Part shown: piece after piece, positions 58,392 through 64,000 of the stretch
How the letters are laid out: each line of letters begins with the position of its first letter
Numbering within the stretch: the stretch's first letter is position 1
Made by a program: the position numbers and the translations under genes
Origin: an uncultured Treponema sp.
GTDB lineage: Bacteria; Spirochaetota; Spirochaetia; Treponematales; Treponemataceae
Length of the DNA stretch: 64,000 nt
Direction of reading: 5' to 3'
Assembly: GCA_934718065.1 (NCBI GenBank)
Contig: CAKUZR010000004.1
Coordinates: 124,001 to 188,000, forward strand
The notes under the pieces: generated by a model
Told to the model about the DNA's origin: nothing
Databases searched by the model: none
Seen by the model: the letters and a program-made list of their open reading frames with translations, nothing else

Positions 58392-60953
58392 ATGACAACA
58401 ATTCGCAAGTCTACTTACATTTGGGTGGGCATTTTATTTTTTGCCTCGGTTTTTATGGGCTGCCTTCTAGGATTCTGCCTTGCTGAAACAAAGAACATTG
58501 AAAATTCTGAATATATATCTTCTTTTGATACTGCGCTTCCAACAAAACTTCTGGATATAAACGGCGAGCTTATCACTGAATTTTCTTCAGATGAAAAGCG
58601 CGAGATTATAAGCCTGAACAAGCTTCCTCAGCACATGATTGACGCGCTGCTTACCCGCGAGGACCGGATTTTCTACAAGCACCATGGATTCAGCTTCAAG
58701 GCGATTATGCGCGCTGTTGTCGGAAAACTTACGGGACGCTCTTTGGGCGGCGGTTCAACTTTGACGCAGCAGATAGCCGGAACTCTTTACTGCGACCGCG
58801 CTGATATGTCGATAATGCGAAAAATCAAGGAGCTTTGGTGGGCGATTCAGATGGAACGGCGCTACTCAAAAAATGAAATCCTTGAGCTTTATCTGAACAA
58901 GATTTATTTTGGCGGCGGAACATACGGCGTTAATGCCGCTTCAAAATATTATTTCGGGCATTCCGCGGAGGAAATCACTCCGGCTGAGGCGGCGATTCTT
59001 GTGATTCAGCTTTCAAATCCGGCGTTTTACAATCCTTTTGATCATCCGAACAGGGCTATGGACCGCCAGAAAGATGTTCTTACAAGCATGGTGAAACTGA
59101 ACTACATCAGCGAGGACGAGGCGAAAGATTCTTTTGACGATTTCTGGAGCGGCTTTGACTACACAAGAACCAGCTCTTCCGCTTACATGATGCGAAACGA
59201 CAAGGCTCCGTGGTTCAGCGAATACGTTCGGCGCGAGCTTGGAAATCTTATTTACGGCTCGCAGAGTATTTATACAAGCGGATTCACAGTAAACACAACG
59301 TTGAATTTGAAGCATCAGGCGGCGGCTCAGAAAGTTATGGATAAATATATTCCTGAGGCGAACCAGCGTTACCAGCAGGAGCACAGCGCTCGTTCCGGCG
59401 TTGCGTTCAGCACGTATATTCCGATGACGGAGCTTATTTCGCTGATGTTCAATCTTCCTGCGATAAAAGTCAGCGAGCAGCGTTCTGAAGTTGTTGCGAA
59501 CGCAGCTTATGCGAGCAGAATAAATCCGGTTCTTGACGTGGTTTCAATGATGACTGGAATTGACACGTTGAAAATCAGCGTGATAAACCGTGCGAATGCG
59601 GTGGCAAAAAAGGAAAGTGAAAAAACTACAATTGAAGGAACGATGGTTTCCCTTGAAAATACAACCGGCTACATTACGGCGCTTGTCGGCGGCTCAAAGT
59701 TTGACCAGGAAAACCAGTTTATCAGGGCGGTGCAGGCGCGGCTTCAGCCTGGCTCAACATTCAAGCCTTTGTATTACACTGAGGCAATTGACTCAAAGAA
59801 ATTTACTCCAGCGACACCGATTTCAGATACGCCTGTTGTTTTCCACACGGCGGACGGAAAACCTTATATTCCGCAGAACTTTAAAGGTGAATGGGTTGGC
59901 GATGTTCTTGTCTGGTACGCTTTGTGCCGCTCAATGAATGTTCCTTCCCTGAAAGTTCTTGATGGAATCGGATTTGACGCCGCAATCAACCGGGCGGTTT
60001 CTCTTCTTGGAATTTCAAAGGAAGAGCTTCCTAGCCGCGCGTTTGTTCCAGGCTATCCTATTGGTCTTGGAGTTTGTTCAGTAAGGCCGATTGAAATGGC
60101 GCGGGCATTCTCGGTGATTGCTTCAAGCGGAAAAGAAATTACGCCGATGGCAATCCGCACTGTTGAAGACAGAAATGGAAATGTTATTCTGAATCCGGAG
60201 CGCGAAATCCGCGAGGCTCAGCAGGCGAAGGGCGAGGCTTACCAGCTGCTTTCGCCGCAGACCGCTTTTGTTATGGAAAAAATGCTTGAGGAAACTGTAA
60301 ACGGTCCGGGAACTTTGAGCGTTCAGAGCTGGAAATTCAATTTCAAGGATGAAAATGGCAAACGCTATTCAATTCACGCTGGAGGAAAAACCGGAACAAC
60401 GCAGAACTGGGCCGATGCCTGGACAGTCGGTTTTACGCCGTACAATACTTCAGCTTTCTGGTTTGGTTTTGACAAGCCTGGCCAGTCGCTTGGATTGAAA
60501 ATCACTGGAGCAACTCTTGCAGGCTTTGCGTGGGGCGATTATATGCGTGAAATTCACCGCGGGCTTCCTGCCAGGGATTTTACAAAGCCGGTTGAAGGCG
60601 TTTTCCAGGCGACAGTTTGTTCAGTCAGCGGAAAAATTCCTACAGCGGAATGTGGCAGCCACACAAAAACTTTGTGGTTCCTGTCTGGAACTCAGCCAAC
60701 GGAAATTTGTCCGGTTCACGGCGGAAGGGCGGCTTCTGTTTCAGCAATAAGCATCGGCCGTCTGAAAAATGAAATGTATCAGTCAGGCCAGCGCAGAACC
60801 GTTGATTTTGATGTTTCACCTTTGCAGTTAAACCTTGACTTTTTAAATGGTGGTGATGTAAATTTGAATCAAGGTAGCGTAAACAGCAGAAAGAATGAAA
60901 CGGAAGAAGTGAAAACTGAAAATCTGCCGGACTACAACTATCTGATGGAATAG
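58392..60953 (+). CDS. Bifunctional penicillin-binding protein 1A
   Basis: An 853-residue class A PBP polymerising and cross-linking peptidoglycan. After one membrane anchor (WVGILFFASVFMGCLLGFCL) the GT51 domain shows LTREDRIFYKHHGF, GGSTLTQQIAGTLY and ELYLNKIYFGGGTYG. The transpeptidase domain has SxxK in QPGSTFKPLYY, SxN in CRSMNVPS and KTGTT. The C-terminal tail after 800 is Asn-rich. The start at 58392 is set by the promoter geometry; longer starts run through the small RNA and its promoter. A ParB-like gene follows 5 bp later. Confidence 0.95.
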   Translation: MTTIRKSTYIWVGILFFASVFMGCLLGFCLAETKNIENSEYISSFDTALPTKLLDINGELITEFSSDEKREIISLNKLPQHMIDALLTREDRIFYKHHGFSFKAIMRAVVGKLTGRSLGGGSTLTQQIAGTLYCDRADMSIMRKIKELWWAIQMERRYSKNEILELYLNKIYFGGGTYGVNAASKYYFGHSAEEITPAEAAILVIQLSNPAFYNPFDHPNRAMDRQKDVLTSMVKLNYISEDEAKDSFDDFWSGFDYTRTSSSAYMMRNDKAPWFSEYVRRELGNLIYGSQSIYTSGFTVNTTLNLKHQAAAQKVMDKYIPEANQRYQQEHSARSGVAFSTYIPMTELISLMFNLPAIKVSEQRSEVVANAAYASRINPVLDVVSMMTGIDTLKISVINRANAVAKKESEKTTIEGTMVSLENTTGYITALVGGSKFDQENQFIRAVQARLQPGSTFKPLYYTEAIDSKKFTPATPISDTPVVFHTADGKPYIPQNFKGEWVGDVLVWYALCRSMNVPSLKVLDGIGFDAAINRAVSLLGISKEELPSRAFVPGYPIGLGVCSVRPIEMARAFSVIASSGKEITPMAIRTVEDRNGNVILNPEREIREAQQAKGEAYQLLSPQTAFVMEKMLEETVNGPGTLSVQSWKFNFKDENGKRYSIHAGGKTGTTQNWADAWTVGFTPYNTSAFWFGFDKPGQSLGLKITGATLAGFAWGDYMREIHRGLPARDFTKPVEGVFQATVCSVSGKIPTAECGSHTKTLWFLSGTQPTEICPVHGGRAASVSAISIGRLKNEMYQSGQRRTVDFDVSPLQLNLDFLNGGDVNLNQGSVNSRKNETEEVKTENLPDYNYLME

Positions 60954-60958
60954 GGTTG

Positions 60959-61360
60959 ATGCTTGTAAATATTAATGATATTAAAATAAAAAAACGTGTC
61001 CGCCGTGATCTTGGTGATTTGGAAGCCTTGAAAAACAGCCTGAGAACTTACGGGCTTCTGAATCCAATCACGCTCAACAGCAAATATGAGCTTATTGCAG
61101 GCGAACGTCGTCTTCAGGCGGCAAAACAGCTTGGCTGGACAAACATCAACGCGGTTGTCCAGAGCAACCTTAGCGATGTTGAAGAGCTTGAAATGGAACT
61201 GGAGGAAAACAATCAGCGCAAGGAATTCACCAAGGAAGAGCTTCTTGACGGCTACCGCCGGCTTGAAAAACTCAGGAATCCAAGCATCTGGCGGAAAATC
61301 AGGCTTTTTTTCAAGAAACTGTTTGCGGCGCTGGTTTCGTTTTTCAAGCGCAAAAAATAA
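60959..61360 (+). CDS. ParB-like N-domain protein with amphipathic C-terminus
   Basis: A 133-residue protein. Residues 1-85 match the ParB/Srx nuclease-like domain: VNINDIKIKKRVRRDLGDLE, LRTYGLLNPITLN and the core motif YELIAGERRLQAAKQLGW. The helix-turn-helix and dimer domains of chromosomal ParB are missing. The tail is short, very basic and hydrophobic (IWRKIRLFFKKLFAALVSFF, then KRKK), fit to lie on a membrane. Tightly linked to the PBP1A gene. I know no assigned function for this form; CTP binding (through GERR) is an inference from family. Confidence 0.8.
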   Translation: MLVNINDIKIKKRVRRDLGDLEALKNSLRTYGLLNPITLNSKYELIAGERRLQAAKQLGWTNINAVVQSNLSDVEELEMELEENNQRKEFTKEELLDGYRRLEKLRNPSIWRKIRLFFKKLFAALVSFFKRKK

Positions 61361-61397
61361 AAATCTTCCGCGCGTAAAAAATCCGTTTTTCTGAATT

Positions 61398-62084
61398 TTA
61401 AGACTGAATCAGCTTCAGGGCTTCCGGCAGTTTGTAAATTGTTTCAATTCTTATTGTCTTTCCTGGATGCGCCGGTTTTTCGACTTTTCTTGCGGCGGCT
61501 TCCGGATTCAAGTGGCTTCCGTTTTTATTTCCGACTAAAAGCGCAGTTCCTCCGAGCAATTCCCAGCCGTCTGTGTATTTCACCATATCGTCAATAAAAA
61601 TCGAATTTTCAATTGTTCCGCCGGCTTTTTTCAGCGCAGTTCTGAATGCTGAAGGATAAGGTTTCCCGAGCAGATTGAAATCCCGGATGTCGCAAATTTC
61701 ATCAAACAGATCTCTGATGTTGAGCTTGTTTAAAACCCGTTCCGCATGTTCCCGCGGTGAATTTGTGCAGATAATTTTTGGAAGCCTGATTGTTTCAAGA
61801 AATGGCCGGAGTTTCGGGTCTTCTTCAAGTTCGTCCGCTTCGTTTTCCGGATGAACGTATGCAAAAAAATCTTCCGCGCTGGGGAGCCCTTCGCTTCGGA
61901 GCCATTCGAGCGTTGTTGAAAAATTTTTTACTCTCTGCTGCCTTATTTTTATCGCTTCTTCGTAAGAGCAGTGGAAAAAGTTCATGACACATTCCATCAT
62001 CCGCTGGGTGATTCCTGCGTCCATTGCGTTGTTCGCATTGTAAAGCGTGTTGTCCAAATCGAAAATCAGATGTTCTATTTTCAT
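61398..62084 (-). CDS. HAD-superfamily hydrolase (pyrimidine 5'-nucleotidase type)
   Basis: A 228-residue phosphatase-like protein. Motif I DLDNTLYNA, motif II IICTNSPREHAERV, motif III lysine in GKPYPSAF, and motif IV IENSIFIDDMVKYTDG. A helical cap lies between I and II (TQRMMECVMNFFHCSYEEA). This form (DLDNTLY) is common in UMP/pyridoxal phosphatases of plants, fungi and bacteria; the substrate is not known. TACAAT lies 6 nt before the ATG, without Shine-Dalgarno. Confidence 0.88.
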   Translation of the reverse strand: MKIEHLIFDLDNTLYNANNAMDAGITQRMMECVMNFFHCSYEEAIKIRQQRVKNFSTTLEWLRSEGLPSAEDFFAYVHPENEADELEEDPKLRPFLETIRLPKIICTNSPREHAERVLNKLNIRDLFDEICDIRDFNLLGKPYPSAFRTALKKAGGTIENSIFIDDMVKYTDGWELLGGTALLVGNKNGSHLNPEAAARKVEKPAHPGKTIRIETIYKLPEALKLIQS

Positions 62085-62120
62085 GCTTTCATTGTATAAA
62101 AAAAACTGATTAATTGACAG
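62085..62120 (-). promoter_or_regulatory. Leaderless-type promoter of the HAD gene
   Basis: Minus strand CTGTCA (62115-62120), 18-bp spacer, TACAAT (62091-62096), then 6 nt and the ATG. Its -35 occupies the same bases as the plus-strand -35 of the next gene. Confidence 0.5.
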
Positions 62121-62142
62121 CGGAATATTGCAGGGGTAAAAT
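62114..62142 (+). promoter_or_regulatory. Acyltransferase gene promoter
   Basis: Consensus TTGACA (62114-62119), 17-bp spacer, TAAAAT (62137-62142). Divergent from and overlapping the HAD promoter. Confidence 0.75.
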
Positions 62143-62174
62143 AAAAGGACATTTTAAAAAATTTTGGAGTATAT

Positions 62175-63077
62175 ATGGATCAGACATTGAAGGCAGTTTA
62201 TGGAAAATATTTCGCGGAGATGATGCAATATTCAAAAGCGCCTGCAAAGATTGACAACACGAATGTTTATCAGGAAGCTAACAAGGATCTGACAAAATAT
62301 ATGGAAATGATTCTGCGCGAAAATTTTCTTCCTGGCTCAGGTCTGGGCAATGTTGAAAATTTCAAGGAATTTTACAATGCGGTCGCAAAGGAAGGCAAGC
62401 GCGGGCTCATTCTTATGGAGCATTACACAAATCTTGATTTGCCGGCGATAATTTATCTTTTGAAGGAATACGGCGAGGACTGGTCAAAAGATTTTTCTGA
62501 AAGAATTGTCGCTGTTGCTGGAATGAAGCTGAACGAGGCAAGTCCGGCTGTCCGTATATGGACTGAAGGATTTACGCGCGTTGTTATTTATCCGACACGC
62601 TCGCTTGACAAGGTTGAAAATTCAAACGAAACAGAAGAAGAAAAAAAAGCCGAGGAGAAAAAAGCCAGAATGATAAATCTTGCCGCAATGCGCGCTATGG
62701 ACGACTGCAAGAAGCGCGGTCAGGTTGTGCTTGTATTCCCGTCTGGAACTCGCTACCGTCCGGGGCATCCTGAAACAAAGAAGGGGCTCCGCGAAATCGA
62801 CAGCTATCTTCGCCTTTTCGATGTTGTTCTTCCGGTTGCAATAAACGGAAATTGTCTTAGAATCAATCCTGAAAACTCAGAGGATATGCTGGCGGACATT
62901 GTTGCGAAAGACAAGGTTCTTCTTACGGCGCATAAAATGATGGACTGCAAGGAGTACCGAAATTCGGTGCTGAATGCGCTTCCTGCTGACGAGCCAGATC
63001 CGAAACAGAAAACAATTGACGGAATCATGGAAATTCTTCAGAAAGTTCACGATGAAGTTGAAAAAACTCGTCTTTAA
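62175..63077 (+). CDS. PlsC-type glycerolipid acyltransferase
   Basis: A 300-residue acyltransferase. Block I HYTNLD (HX4D) in LILMEHYTNLDLPAI and block III as FPSGTRYRPG give the active site. Between them is a highly charged loop (NETEEEKKAEEKKARM). The length and layout resemble chloroplast-type glycerol-3-phosphate acyltransferase more than AGPAT, so it may do the first acylation of glycerol-3-phosphate. Standard GGAG before the ATG. Cytosolic or membrane-attached; no clear membrane helix. Confidence 0.82.
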   Translation: MDQTLKAVYGKYFAEMMQYSKAPAKIDNTNVYQEANKDLTKYMEMILRENFLPGSGLGNVENFKEFYNAVAKEGKRGLILMEHYTNLDLPAIIYLLKEYGEDWSKDFSERIVAVAGMKLNEASPAVRIWTEGFTRVVIYPTRSLDKVENSNETEEEKKAEEKKARMINLAAMRAMDDCKKRGQVVLVFPSGTRYRPGHPETKKGLREIDSYLRLFDVVLPVAINGNCLRINPENSEDMLADIVAKDKVLLTAHKMMDCKEYRNSVLNALPADEPDPKQKTIDGIMEILQKVHDEVEKTRL

Positions 63078-63158
63078 ACGCATAAAATTGTATATTTAAT
63101 GTAGAGGCTTTGAAATTCTGTTTGTTTTGAAGTTTTAGATTTTTTTTAAGGAAAAATT

Positions 63159-63440
63159 ATGGCTGATTTAGATATTGTTGACCGCGTAAAAGAAGCGATT
63201 GATATGTTCCGTCCGCAGCTTCAGGCTGATGGCGGAGATATGGAATTTGTATGCATTGACGACCAGAACCGGGTTCATTTGAATCTGCACGGGGCTTGCG
63301 GAAGCTGTCCTATGGCTACAATGACTTTGAAAATGGGCGTTGAGCGTTATATAATCGATGCAGTTCCGGAAATTACGGAAGTTGTTCAGGACAATGCGAA
63401 TCCGGAGCTTGCGGAAAACGGCTTCGGCGAAGGTTTCTAA
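63159..63440 (+). CDS. NifU C-terminal-type Fe-S carrier (NfuA-like)
   Basis: A 93-residue protein consisting of one NifU C-terminal domain: RVKEAIDMFRPQLQADGGDMEFV and the cluster motif GACGSCPMATMTLKMGVE (CxxC). It carries or assembles a [4Fe-4S] cluster at a dimer interface. TAAGGA lies before the ATG. Separated by 15 bp from the isomerase gene, so probably co-transcribed. Confidence 0.93.
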   Translation: MADLDIVDRVKEAIDMFRPQLQADGGDMEFVCIDDQNRVHLNLHGACGSCPMATMTLKMGVERYIIDAVPEITEVVQDNANPELAENGFGEGF

Positions 63441-63455
63441 TCAAAGGGCGGAAAA

Positions 63456-63998
63456 ATGAAAATAAAAAAAGACGCAATGGTTTCAATTGCATACACACTT
63501 TATGATGAGGCTGGAAACCAGCTTGATTCTTCCGGGGATTCTGCGCTTCAGTATATCCACGGAAACGGTCAGCTGATTCCAGGTCTTGAGGCGATGCTTG
63601 AAGGCAAGGAGCCTGGCCTGAAATTCAAGGCTGTTATAGAGCCGGAAGAAGCATACGGCGCTTACAACGACAAAATGGTTGTTGAAGTTCCAAAAAATCA
63701 GTTTGAAGAAGGCGCTCCGCTTGAAATCGGAATGAAATTTCAGGCAAGCACTGCGGACGGCCAGGTTTGCCTTGTGCGCGTAATAAAAATTTCAGATGAC
63801 ACAGTTACTGTTGACGCGAACCACGAGCTTGCGGGCAAGCAGCTTACTTTCGATATTGACATAAAAGATGTCCGCGAGGCAACTGAAGAAGAACTTGCCG
63901 GGCTTTCTGGCTGTGGCGGCTGCGGAGGAAACTGCGGCGGTTGCGGCGGCGAGTGTTCCGGCGGATGTGAAGGCGGCTGCGGCAACTGCGGCGAGTAA
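63456..63998 (+). CDS. SlyD-like FKBP peptidyl-prolyl isomerase with Cys/Gly-rich tail
   Basis: A 180-residue protein. FKBP domain (SIAYTLYDEAGNQLDSS, YIHGNGQLIPGLEAMLEGKE) with the inserted chaperone flap, ending by about residue 150 (VREATEEELAGL). The last 30 residues are nearly all Gly and Cys (GCGGCGGNCGG, GECSGGCEGGCGNCGE), ten cysteines in all. SlyD tails normally bind nickel through His and Cys; here there is no His. It may hold nickel, zinc or an Fe-S precursor, which fits the NfuA-like gene next to it. The stop is 2 bp before the window end. Confidence 0.9.
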   Translation: MKIKKDAMVSIAYTLYDEAGNQLDSSGDSALQYIHGNGQLIPGLEAMLEGKEPGLKFKAVIEPEEAYGAYNDKMVVEVPKNQFEEGAPLEIGMKFQASTADGQVCLVRVIKISDDTVTVDANHELAGKQLTFDIDIKDVREATEEELAGLSGCGGCGGNCGGCGGECSGGCEGGCGNCGE

Positions 63999-64000
63999 TC

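Overview
The window looks like chromosome of a host-associated, saccharolytic, anaerobic Treponema (Spirochaetes). The main evidence is a spirochaetal FlaB flagellin behind a sigma-28 promoter, a FabV enoyl reductase of the treponemal TER type, PerR with rubrerythrin, the anaerobic ribonucleotide reductase pair NrdD/NrdG, a 2[4Fe-4S] ferredoxin, and a moderately AT-rich sequence with many T-run terminators. No phage or conjugative element is present. The only mobile DNA is a decayed IS1182-like remnant, but the intergenic regions hold several families of dispersed, foldable repeats.

Layout. 1-4.8 kb: end of a CorC/HlyC protein, an RluA-type pseudouridine synthase, an acyl-CoA synthetase and a PLP decarboxylase. 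4.8-9.4 kb: a TPR-GGDEF protein, followed by a diaminobutyrate aminotransferase. The aminotransferase and the decarboxylase make a plausible 1,3-diaminopropane pathway on either side of the cyclic-di-GMP gene. 9.7-12.4 kb: fabF-fabV with a long inverted repeat upstream. 12.4-14.1 kb: three little-known genes, one of them ThyX-like. 14.4-14.9 kb: two tRNA-Ser, one tRNA-Arg and the SRP RNA. 14.9-17.8 kb: pyrB-pyrI-pyrC. 18.2-21.3 kb: flaB, the stub of a lost second flagellin, an IS remnant, a lipoprotein and a repeat-rich stretch. 21.3-25 kb: an IMP-cyclohydrolase-like gene, trxA, perR-rbr and era. 25-33 kb: glgX-glgP, an EamA transporter and a long-chain acyl-CoA synthetase. 33.2-35 kb: a glycine riboswitch controlling an alanine/glycine:cation symporter. 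35.3-40 kb: a toxin-antitoxin pair, a transglutaminase-like protein, a flavoprotein, a GH3 glycosidase and a DTW-domain protein. 40-46.6 kb: SulP transporter, nrdD-nrdG with NrdR boxes, adenosine deaminase and a methyltransferase. 46.6-52.2 kb: mnmG, two exported proteins and lemA with two TPM proteins. 52.3-58.2 kb: phosphofructokinase, an MBL hydrolase, deoC, ferredoxin and a small envelope operon. 58.2-64 kb: a small-RNA candidate, PBP1A with a ParB-like partner, a HAD hydrolase, an acyltransferase, an NfuA-like protein and a SlyD-like isomerase.

The most notable cross-cutting signal is promoter position. At least seven genes have a -10 hexamer ending exactly 6 nt before the ATG, several of them with a -35 hexamer 17 bp further upstream and no visible Shine-Dalgarno sequence. 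This predicts widespread leaderless mRNA, next to other genes with normal GGAG-type sites. Other points of interest are an SRP RNA promoter whose -35 lies inside the tRNA terminator, a CsrA-like hairpin in the flaB leader, a chain of overlapping hairpins before a lipoprotein gene, and repeat copies with a compensatory base-pair change. All calls rest on reading the sequence; no database search was run.
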